Shown: piece after piece, positions 43,501 through 53,500 of the stretch | Layout of the letters: the number at the start of each line of letters is the position of its first letter | Position numbering within the stretch: the stretch's first letter is position 1 | Assembly (NCBI GenBank): GCA_039621445.1 | Contig: CP154957.1 | Coordinates: 9,591,071 to 9,655,070, forward strand | Direction of reading: 5' to 3' | Source: Euglena gracilis | Lineage: Eukaryota; Euglenida; Euglenophyceae; Euglenales | Length of the DNA: 64,000 nucleotides | Translations under genes and position numbers: made by a program | The notes under the pieces: model-generated | What the model saw: only the letters and a program-made list of their open reading frames with translations | Databases searched by the model: none | What the model was told of the DNA's origin: nothing

Positions 43501-44651
43501 TGGAGAAGAAGTGGCGACAATCCGCGCCATCGGATCGCAAATGGAAATCCATTGACCTTTGGTATGCCAAATGGTTAGCACTTGCTTCCGAAGTTGATGA
43601 ACTTAGCGAGAAGCAAATGCGCGAACAATTCGATGCGGTTTTGTTGCATTTCACACCATCCCTCGTGAAGGATATCCATCGCGAGGAGTTGGCAGGGCAT
43701 GAGATGACTCTTGCCCAACGTTGGAATTATGTGTCAAAGCAACTCAAGCTCACACAAGTTTTGGGACAAATACAGTCCGCTTTCCAAACGCATCCCACCG
43801 CGGGAATCCCTGCGGGTGCGGTTAATGCATTGCAAAAATCACCCATGTCACCAAGATCACCCACCACGGGACCGAAAACGCGGAATCAGCGTTCTTCGGA
43901 CCAAGGCACGGATAAACTGTGCTTTTTGTGCAACAAATCTGGTCACATGTCTCGGGAATGCCCGAATCCCGATGCGCGAAAGCGTATTGGAAGCCCAAGG
44001 GGCTCGACCTCCTCACGGGGATCGGGTTCATCGGCGTTTTCACGTCAATCGGGAGTTTCACGGTCTTCGGAGAACCGCTTTAGCGGTAGTAGGCCCAAGT
44101 CACCATCGCGTGATGGTCGGGAAACCCGTCCTTCTCGCGGTCGGTCACCTGGCCCTCCTGCCCGAAAACGGGATTTCAATCGCGATTCTTCACGATCTCG
44201 TTCGCGAAGTGGATCATCCTCTTCACGCGAGTCAACGGGGAAGTCCCGATACACCGGTCATGGTCGACGGGAAACCCGTTCACCACGACGGTTTGACGGT
44301 CGAACGGAATACCGTTCCCCCCGTTATGCGGAATCCCGCCACAAATCCCGTTGTTCACTTTGCGGTTCCAAAGATCACCACGCATCCAAATGTCCCAGAT
44401 CTCGTTCCCCCCGGCCCGGCTACGGAAATCGCGGTAAGCGCCGCGATGACCGTGGTTACCCCTCCAACCGGCAAAAGGTCGGTTTCAAGATTTCTTGTTT
44501 GGAGGAGGACACCCCGGCTTCGGGCAGGGAGGGGGATGAGACCTCGGACGGGGAATTTAATGAGGCCCGAATGGCGGTGCGCTCATTGAATTCCATCTAT
44601 TCCACCAAAAAGTCCGTTGCCGGCTATGCGGCCGGTTCGGACTTGGAGTAG
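40574..44651 (+). CDS. gag: R2 Gag: long coiled-coil region, capsid-like domain, two CCHC zinc knuckles
   Basis: First in-frame ATG after the leader is 40574. The frame changes near 42120-42140, just after a C run (CTACCCCCC), where two frames overlap by about 40 nt; probably a one-base indel. Total about 1,358 residues. N-terminal ~200 residues are polar/Pro-rich; roughly 41200-42650 is heptad-rich coiled coil (for example EEISHLEQ-type spacing, LQQQLQAQ); then a Pro/Thr linker; a capsid-like retrotransposon Gag domain at about 43230-43800 (WRQFFRDWEYYWALKG, CLPREERERARNL); knuckle 1 CFLCNKSGHMSREC (43920); an Arg/Ser-rich linker; knuckle 2 CSLCGSKDHHASKC (44352). Ends at UAG 44649-44651, followed in frame by pol. 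Confidence 0.85.
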
Positions 44652-44687
44652 GGGAGCCCGAGGTCCGAGGGCACGGACCTCTGGGCT
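44649..44687 (+). promoter_or_regulatory. Candidate gag-pol stop-codon readthrough stem-loop (R2)
   Basis: UAG at 44649-44651 is followed by GGG, then AGCCC + GAGGTCCG (44655-44667), loop AGGGCA, CGGACCTC (44674-44681), one bulged T, GGGCT (44683-44687): a 13-bp stem. gag and pol are in the same frame on both sides. The identical sequence occurs in R1. Confidence 0.75.
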
Positions 44688-47600
44688 GATGAACAGATGG
44701 AGGTAAGACCTGATCAACCTTACCCCCTCTGCCCATCCGCCTTTACGGTCGGTACCCGGAATTATTTCGGGTCCCCTACCCCCCACTCCACATTTCCGCT
44801 CGGAATGCTGAGCAAAGTAGGAAAGGGTTCATGGGAGAGCTGGCATGCAAACGTATTTCCGCCAGACCCTTCACTTTGCGTACCACCAATGGAATTACTC
44901 GTCCAAGCGGAAATCCGCATTCAAAATTTCTCCACCAAAGTCAAAATTCTCATTGACACTGGTTGTCGCATTGCACTGCTCTTTCGGTTGGGGTTGATAC
45001 CGACCCCGCTCTTGGTAAGCGCCAAGAAACCGATCAAAATTACAACCGCGGATAACACCCCCATCTGTGGTGGTGATTTGGGATGTGTGCTCGAGATACT
45101 CTTGCCCATCATTCCGAAGCATCACTCACAACCCCCACAATTACAACATTTCACCAATATTTGGGGTTACGAGTCCGGAATTCACGGGTCTGACGTAATT
45201 TTGGGATACCCATTTTTACGCCAGTACCGATTGGTTGTGGATTGCCACTCCCACGGTTTGCGCACAGCACCCACCACTTCCATGCCACCCAAACCACCAT
45301 CACCGTTGTCATCCGCAAGGATGACCACCACTTTTCCAACACCGTTACCCACAATGGCAACACCGTTATCCACCACACCAACAATCGTTTTCCACACCCG
45401 GGGTACGGAGAAAGCCTCCCCCCTGCCCAATGACACACCAACATGCGTTCCACATGAGGCAGGGCAAGCGAGTAGCGGTACCCCCGCCGTTCCACTGGGT
45501 TACAAGACGAAAGCCCAAAGGCCTGCAGTGATCACGGTGTCGAGTAGTCGCCCAGCCACACCACCACTCCGTTTCCCACCAGTTGTGCCGAATCCAGGCA
45601 CACCTGTACAAGACTCCCCGGCTAATGCCATCGACACCCACGTTCACGCACACCCGTCACACCATCACACTTCCTTCCAATGTGTGCACTGCAGGAGAAT
45701 TTCCGCCCAATCGGATTTCGATTGTGGATGTTTAGTTCAAAATCCGACACTAATCGCAATTCCGAAAACGGAATCCACCCCCCATGATACACTTGGTTGT
45801 AGCCCGCAATGCGCGGAGATACACCGAGTACTCCAACAACGCGGATTAGCCTCGTTGTTCGGAAACACGAAAAGCGCGATTCCTAATTACAATCGCGATC
45901 ACACTTGTTACGGATTTGATGCGGAATGGGGAATCCCCCAACCTGTCCAAACTCCCTTGGGATTAACCCTTGTGGTAGTGGAAGACAGCCCGCATGTTTG
46001 TGGATCCATTCATTGTGTTTCTACCCTTCAACCCGAAAATCGGGTGCATGAATACGCGAAACGCGTATGGAATGCTTTCAATTTTGGTCAATATCGCATT
46101 TTGGAACGATGGTTTTCCAAAATCGCGACATTGGCTGATTCTTTTGATTTGGCATTGGAAATCGATGCCTTCTCATCCAATGCACATGCCCGTTTGCCAC
46201 GTCATTGGTCACAACACTCCAACGCATTTGATAAATTTTGGGGTGATACGGTGTTATGGATGCACCCTCCCCCAAAACTTATCGAATGTGCGGTTGAGAA
46301 AATTCTGCGGGATGAAGCCCGTGGAGTTATTCTCATACCCATCATTCCGGAAGCGGAATGGTTCACCCAACTATCGTATGTATGTTTTCATTGGTGGGAT
46401 TTACCCACTAATGTACCGATTTTTGAGGATTTTTGTGGTAAAATATTACCACCCTTGCAAGAAATCATTTTTCGCGTATGTTTCTTCGATGCATTCGGAA
46501 TGTCCGAATTTGCGGTGCCGAGGAAGCTCGGTAGCCCCAGGGATACCCTGGCGGTTTCCGCAGTCATCGAGAGTGCAGGTCAGCATCCTAAGTCAGCAGA
46601 ATTCTGTTCGCGGATTACCCGCGAATTCCACGGTGTGCTGGAAAATCCAGTATACGCGTGCGACATCGACCCCGCGATACGCGGTCCGTTCGGTGTTTGT
46701 AAGATCGAGCTTAAGGATGGAGCAAAGCCAATGCACCGGAAATTTTTTCGTTGTTCGGGAGAACGCGAACAAGCTCTCAATGAAATGATTGAGAAGCTTA
46801 TTCAGCGCAAGTGGATAGTACCCTCGAAAAGCGAGTGGACATCCCAGGCATTTGTTGTTCCTAAACCCCCAGACCCCTCAGGTCAGAAGAAATGGAGGCT
46901 GGTGCTGGATTACCGGTACCTGAACTCCCAAACAAGGGATGATCCCTTCCCGCTCCCCCTGATCGAGGATTTGATCACCAAACAATCGGAAAACCGGTTG
47001 TGGTCAATTTTCGATCTGGAGGACGGTTTTCACCAAATGCACTTACACCCTGACTCCCAACCATACACGGCATTCGTGACATCCAAGGGTGTGTACCAAT
47101 GGACGGTACTCCCCATGGGTGTTAAGAATGGCCCAGCCATGTTTCAGCGCATGATACAATGGGTTCTACGCGATTTACCGTTTGCCATTGTGTACATTGA
47201 TGATGTGCTGGTGGGAACACCACCACCATCCGCAAAATCGAGCGAGGATATCCTCGTCACACACTTCCACCATGTTTGCGCGGTATTAACCGCTTTTCAA
47301 AAACATGTGCTTTTCGCGAAAGGCGCGAAAATGCATTTGTTTCGGATACTATAAAATTTTGCGGGCACATCCTCAGCAATGGACAGCGGAAAGCCGCTCC
47401 GAGTAAACTCGAAGCCATTAAGAAATGGACCCCTGAGGTAATCAAAACGATTACTCACCTCAAAGGATTTTTGGGATTAGCCCAATACTACGCGATTTAT
47501 ATGAAGGACTTCGCGAAAATCGCGGTGCCCCTCACCAAACAGCTCAAAAACCGGGCTGTTGACAACACCAAAGTCATTTGGGATGACCAAATGCGCGAGG

Positions 47601-49738
47601 CCCTTGAGAAAATCAAGGTTTTGCTTTTGGAGAATGTTGTCCTCGAAATCGCGGACCCGTACAAACCATACGTGTTGGAAGTCGACAGCAGCGATTACGC
47701 TGTTGGCGGAGTTCTTAGCCAGCATAATGCGGCGAATGAGCTCCGACCTGTGGCTTTCTTCAGCAGAAAGTTACAGGGCGACGATGGAAAAGGTCAAGTC
47801 AAATGGAGTATACGCGAGAAGGAAACCTACGCAATCGTGCTTATACTCCAGAAATTCCGAAGCTGGGTAGCCAGCAGCCTCGTCCAGATCCTCGTCAAGA
47901 CCGACCATGAGAGTCTCCAACACTGGTACACCGAGGATTTGAACAAGGCCATGTCATCGGTCGGAAGGCGATGCAGATGGCATGAGTTCTTGAGTCAATT
48001 CAACCTTGTGGTTATCTATACCCCTGGTCACACACAAAAAGTAGCGGATCCGCTCAGTCGGGCCCCTTGGTATTACCCTGGGAACCCGGATGAGGGAGAC
48101 GCGACTTTTCATGGAAGTCAGGAAGCTGACGACTACGCACGTCGAAACGACGCTGCGGACAATCTTTTGGATTCTTTTCCCGTTTCACAACTATTCCTGG
48201 TCGCACCAGTGCGAGGAAGGCGCCGACGTGGAAGCACGTCCGGGCCCCGGCGTATTACGCGCACGGAGTCCCCTTCCCCACTGTTCTTTCGCGAATGGGA
48301 TTATAGTCGTGATCCGGTGTATGACACCATTGTCACCAGACTTCGTAATGGCGAAGTGCTGGACAATTACACTCTTTCACCTTTACGGTTGGTTTTTCGC
48401 AATGAATCGGGTTACAAATATTGTATCCCCCAGGACCTGGTTGATGATGTGATTTTGTGTTATCACAACCATGGTCACCCTGGGGCCCCCAAACTTCTTT
48501 CGTTGGTGGGCCGCAGGTATTGCACAACCCTGAGCGAGAAAGAGCTTTACTCACGCTGTTTGCGAATAGCGCAACGGTGTCAAATTTGTCAAGCGGTAAA
48601 ACCCCGCAGAGGTACCCCCCCTGGTACGATGGACTTTTTCCCCGTACCCCCTGACATTTTTACATCCCTCTGCATGGATTTTCTGGAATTAGAACCGTGC
48701 AAAGGAACAGACGACAAAATTTACGATTACGTTTTTGTTGTCGTCTGCAGGCTGAGTGGGTACATTGTAGCCATTCCATGCCAGAAGTCAGGGTTGACTG
48801 CCCAAAGTTTGGCAACTATATTTTTGGAGAAATGCATTTGCTTGATGGGTTTACCGAATGAAATCGTGAGTGATCAAGACCATTTGATTTCTTCAAGGTT
48901 TTTCACCACTTTGTGCGGTTTACTCGGAATCGAGCAACATTTTTCCATTATATACCGACCCAAAGGCAATGGTAGAGCCGAGGCAGCCGTGAAATCCGTC
49001 GTGAATATGCTTCGCCTTTCACTGGCTGACTCGCGCAGCAACTGGATATCAGTTCTACCATGGTCTTTGTTTTATATCAATACCCTACCAGGGTTGGTTT
49101 TACCTCACTCCCCCTATAAATTAGTTTTCGGACGGGACCCTCCGGCCATAGGGGATGTCCCTTCGGAGAGACCCGCCCGAACGAGTGTCAGTTGCGAGAC
49201 CTGGTTTGCGGAAGTAGAAAATCTACGTTCTGCAGTCCAGAAGCGCGTGACTGATATTCATGCAGCAAAACGGAAATCGTTTTTGCAGAATTTCAAGTCA
49301 CCTGTGTATAGTCCCGGTGACCGCGTGTGGGTACGGAATAGCCGTACTCGCATGCAGTCTTCCAAGCTGGACCCCCTCTGGCTCGGCCCCTGTGAAATCC
49401 TAGAAAGACTAGGTACCAGCGGGCGTTACAAGGTTGCATTACCGAATGGTGTTGAGGACGTTCATATGGACGACTTCAAACCATACCTGTCGCCACCGGA
49501 TGGGAAACCCATCCCGTGTTTGCACTTCAAACCCCGTTCCAGATTACCTGAGACGGACGACTTTGTAGTCGATAAAATTATCGATCACAAAATCGACAAA
49601 GGTATGCACCTTTGGAAGGTCCGCTGGAAAGGGTATGGGCCCGAGGAGGACACTTGGGAGCCAGCAACCAGTTTTGTTGGGTATGTCCAGCAAGATTGGA
49701 AGCTGTGGAACAAGAACATAACATTGATGTTTCCATGA
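44652..49738 (+). CDS. pol: R2 Pol: protease, extra domain, reverse transcriptase, RNase H, integrase, chromodomain (one frameshift)
   Basis: Reads on from gag in the same frame. Protease: ILIDTGC (Asp at 44955) and DVILGYPFL. Then about 400 residues including DAFSSNAHARLPRHWS and VLWMHPPPKLIECAVEKIL. Reverse transcriptase from about 46620: RLVLDYRYLN, FDLEDGFHQM, YIDD at 47193-47204. A one-base deletion near 47345 (relative to R1) shifts frame 0 to frame 2. RNase H follows (YVLEVDSSDYAVGG, Asp 47684; TDHESLQHW). Integrase: HHCC finger (His 48464 and 48476, Cys 48578 and 48587), D-64-D-35-E at 48677, 48872 and 48980. GPY/F-like region, then chromodomain [20 protein letters not shown] to 49738. 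Domain order PR-RT-RH-IN-chromodomain is that of chromoviruses. Confidence 0.9.
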
Positions 49739-49804
49739 CAAGTTTTTGAGAACGCATGGGAAACCCATGTTGTTTTCTCTTCTTTTTATCATTGATTCTT
49801 ATCA

Positions 49805-49827
49805 TTCTTTCTTTCCGCAGACTTTTT
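49805..49827 (+). promoter_or_regulatory. 3' splice-site-like sequence between pol and ORF3a (R2)
   Basis: TTCTTTCTTTCCGCAG + ACTTTTT; AG at 49819-49820, 87 nt before the ORF3a ATG. Conserved in R1 at 38789-38815. Would allow ORF3 expression from a spliced subgenomic RNA; GAGGTAAGA at 44699 is one possible donor. Confidence 0.5.
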
Positions 49828-49906
49828 ACCAAATAATACTCAAGCGGTTACCCTCACACACCTTACAACCAACAACCCAAACATCTCACCGACCCCGGGC
49901 TGTATT

Positions 49907-50509
49907 ATGCTGCCCGGTGGAAGGGAGCCAGGCGGAGGACCGCCTTACCACCCCACCACTCACCCTCAACCTGACCAGTATGCGTACCGATACGGTACGC
50001 AGCCACCTGCACGGACTGCGGCTCAGGGAAACCCTGAAGCCAGCAGCAGTAGCAGGATGACCCAGATGCCCGCGGAAGCGCGGCCATCTCAGCCATCAGG
50101 CTCTCGTCGCCTCCCACCGTATGCGGGTGTGATGATCCACCGCACGGCGGAGACGATGAACCGGGTTATGCGTATGAGCGCAAACCCGGCACCAGACCAA
50201 CTCACACAGGCATTGTGGGATGACCACTGCCGTAAAGTTTTGACCATCGCGAATACCCCTCCAGCCCTGTGGTGTATGTGCGCCCAGGCGACGATGACCG
50301 GTCTGGTGTATTACACCGACCCGGACGCGTCGGGATTCGCGGCAGACATTACCATGCGTGACCTGGGCGTGGAAGTCCCGCCACAGGTCGCAAGGCAGGT
50401 ACCACCCGTTGGCACTTACACTGCACATTTTCGTGCTCACTCCCCCGGATTACCCGAGGAAGAGACGGTGGAAGCACCTGTCCGGAGTGAACACCCACGT
50501 GTAAAGTAA
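49907..50509 (+). CDS. R2 ORF3a: unknown protein downstream of integrase
   Basis: 200 codons from ATG 49907 (MLPGGREPGG). Pro/Gln-rich first 65 residues, then a compact conserved domain: MIHRTAETMNRVMRMSANP, ALWDDHCRKVLTIANTPPAL, WCMCAQATMTGL, DLGVEVPP, GTYTAHFRAHSP. R1 carries a homologue of 192 codons with the same blocks. No signal peptide, membrane helix or known fold is evident, so it is not a typical envelope protein. It abuts ORF3b: the frames overlap at 50491-50509, and a GTAAGTA donor-like motif lies exactly at its end, so ORF3a and ORF3b may be one protein via frameshift or a tiny intron. Confidence 0.7.
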   Translation: MLPGGREPGGGPPYHPTTHPQPDQYAYRYGTQPPARTAAQGNPEASSSSRMTQMPAEARPSQPSGSRRLPPYAGVMIHRTAETMNRVMRMSANPAPDQLTQALWDDHCRKVLTIANTPPALWCMCAQATMTGLVYYTDPDASGFAADITMRDLGVEVPPQVARQVPPVGTYTAHFRAHSPGLPEEETVEAPVRSEHPRVK

Positions 50510-53500
50510 GTATTTTTCGATCCCCTGAGCGCGTGCCCCGGCGGGATTATCCTGCGCAGGAGCCTGTGTCTCAGTACACCGTCTCTGGGGATTATCCCCA
50601 GGAGGCGCCAATGCCACGGGATCAGTACGTATATCCACCTCAACCCCACCCAACCATACCTGACCCTATCCCACGACGTCCTGCGGAGGGAAATCCTCCC
50701 CCGACGTCTGACTTTGCCCGGAGCGCTCGTCCGCGGGAAGCCGCGACAGCGCCTCGTGCACCAGTTCCCCCGGCACGGGATGAACCCGTTAACCCGTGGA
50801 CTGGTCGGCCGTTCGAGACTGAGGAGGACCGTCAACAGTATGAATATGCTGTGACGATCCAACGACAAATCGCACGTCGCCCCCCTGTTTCCGCTGGCCA
50901 GGGATACCCTGCCCGGGCGGAAATGACACGGGAAGAGCGCCAGCAGTATGATGCTGCTGTGTCGGCTCTCACAGGAGTCCCAGCTCCATCACGGTTAAGT
51001 CAACCAGCGCGACAGCGGGACGTGGCTGTGGCGGAAGCGCCACCAGCACGACCCACAAGCTCTGCCGCCGGCAAACGTGACCGCGGCCCGGAAAATCTGA
51101 CGCCGCAGCCACAACGCCGCTCGCCGAGGTCGGAAAATCCGCCCGCGGCGATGCGCGTCGACGCTGAGGAGGAAGCTCCGCCAGCGCCCGACGTGACGGC
51201 AGAACGGGCACGTCGGGAAACCCGACCATCCCCAGTCGCACCGGTTTACTCGAATCGTGGTGATGCTGAGCAGGAATTTGCTCGAACACCAAGCACGGAA
51301 TCCGTGACTTATCCTGTGTATACAGAAGAAGACCCAGAATACTGGGAATATTGGGACCCATATCGGGCGACGATAGAATGGCTGTCCAACACGAAGGGCA
51401 AGGGTAAAGGAAAAGGCAAGGGTAAGGGTAAAGGTAAAGGCCAGGAGAAAGGTGGGAAAGCCCCATCTGGGAAAGGCGGAAAACCCGCTGGACCACCTCC
51501 AGGCAAAGGCGGAAAATCTGCCGGACCCCCAGCAGGAAAAGGCGGAAAAGCCGCCGAACCTTCGAAAACGAAGGATTACGACGCTGACCAGCTGTTCGAT
51601 TACTTGGATGAAATCTGGCCGAAAATCGACCAGGATCTCGAAAAGTACACGCGTGCTGGCAACGTGATCCACCGACCACCGGAAGCGGTGCTCGCAGTGG
51701 TGCAGGATCGTATGCACGATCACTGCAAACGATTCATCTACAGTACCGAACTTCATGCGTTTGAGGGATACCCTCATTCGGATGAAATGGTCCTGGACCA
51801 GATGTCTGGTTTCTGGGAACTCTGGTTCTGGTTGGGATATCCCTGCCAGAACTTTGGCATTTTCACCGACCGAAACGGTCTGACATACATCGATTGTTTG
51901 AACACATGTGAAGACGATGAAACATTCGTAGCACAGTTGAAGGAAATCTTCAACCACATGTATTCCGTCAGCGCACTGGGAATCCAGTGGAAATATTACC
52001 CCCTGCCGGAGAAACTCCAGGCGCAGGCTGCGGTAATGTTCACAAACAACCTCCAAGTATTCTTGGACAGCATGTATGGCATGCTGTTCAAGGTACTGGA
52101 CGTGGACCTCGCCTACCCTCAACGATACAAACTGGAATGCCAGTTTTGCAAGGAAGTCCACATTGTTGACTTCTGGGGTTTCGGGGAGCGCGGAAAACCG
52201 CCTCCGACTGCCGAGAATGCCGGCAGCCCACCGACCAGGAGATTCCTCCTGCATCAGTGCCGGAAACCCCAGATCGGAACGCAAGACCGGAAGGTGCTGA
52301 AACAGCACCGGCAGAAAATATTTCTGCTCCAACAATACTGGCACAGGGCGTGGATTACCTACGTCCTGGAAGTATATATATATTTCCTGGAACAGATGAC
52401 CACCGATGTGGATATCCACAGGAAGTGGATACCTCGGGGATACACCGAGGTAGATGCCAGACCGTATGATCCAGACCGACGCAGGATAAACCTGCGGCCG
52501 GACTGGACGGGGGCAGAAATCGGCCTCCGGGAACACCTGCAGACCCAGTTCGGGGAAATCCTGGACTGGCAGGAGTTCGAAGTGTTCTTCGCTCCCCGCG
52601 AGCTGAGCCAACCTCGCTACGCAGTACCACTGCCAGCTTTCCTGGAAGAAACGGGAGAGTATGGTATGGGTGAGACCCGTCGATCGCAGTGGGAAGACCT
52701 CTGCCTGATCAACGAGGATGAGCCTCAACCTCCACCCGGAAGCTGGGTGCGAGCGTCGTGGCCACCTCCATACCCCAACTCTGACAGGAGTGAAAGTATT
52801 AGCTTTTTCCGCCTGTCAAATGCTCAAGGGTGCTACAGAAGCAGGGAAGACCCGCGTTCTGCAGCCCAACTACACACAGAGGAGTCCCCTCCGGAAGCGG
52901 AGGAGACAGGAGAAGCGGTCCCAATGGCCGAGGATGAACCTCAGCCTGCGGAACCCCCGGCACGGGAAACCCGTAGCCCGTCGGTTGTGATGCTGGACAC
53001 TGTGGCGGAAACCGCCCAGCGCCCGGGATCACCGACAGGTGAAATGACGCCTATCCCACTGTCACCATCCTCACTGGGTACGCCAGGTGGACCGACCCCT
53101 CCGCGGAAAAACCCGCCGGAGACGGTAACCCATACGCCGGAGATATTACGCCTCAAGCTTCCTGTCCCCGGGGAAATCCCGACGACAGAGGAGCCAGTGG
53201 AGGAGCCCACTTCAGGGGAAGGACCTGAACGGCGCCCCTCACTGGGCGGACGTGTACTCGGCGGTTTGCGATCACTGATCGCCGTTGTCACCCCACGTGG
53301 CACTGCGGCCAGTTCTTCCACTGCCGTGGCAGAAACGGCCCAGGCAGCGGACGAAACAACTGAAGCCGCAGCCATGGAGGAGGATGAACCTCCCCCAACG
53401 GCAGCGCCACCGCCGGTGTCGGAAACGACACGGACGGAGGGCGAACCAACGGCAACGTCAGTGGTGACAACGCTACCCGTGCCAGTGCAGGATGAACCTA

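Noticed and set aside
47276-47354. Programmed frameshift in R2 reverse transcriptase
   Set aside because: R1 is continuous here and is one base longer, so R2 has a one-base deletion.
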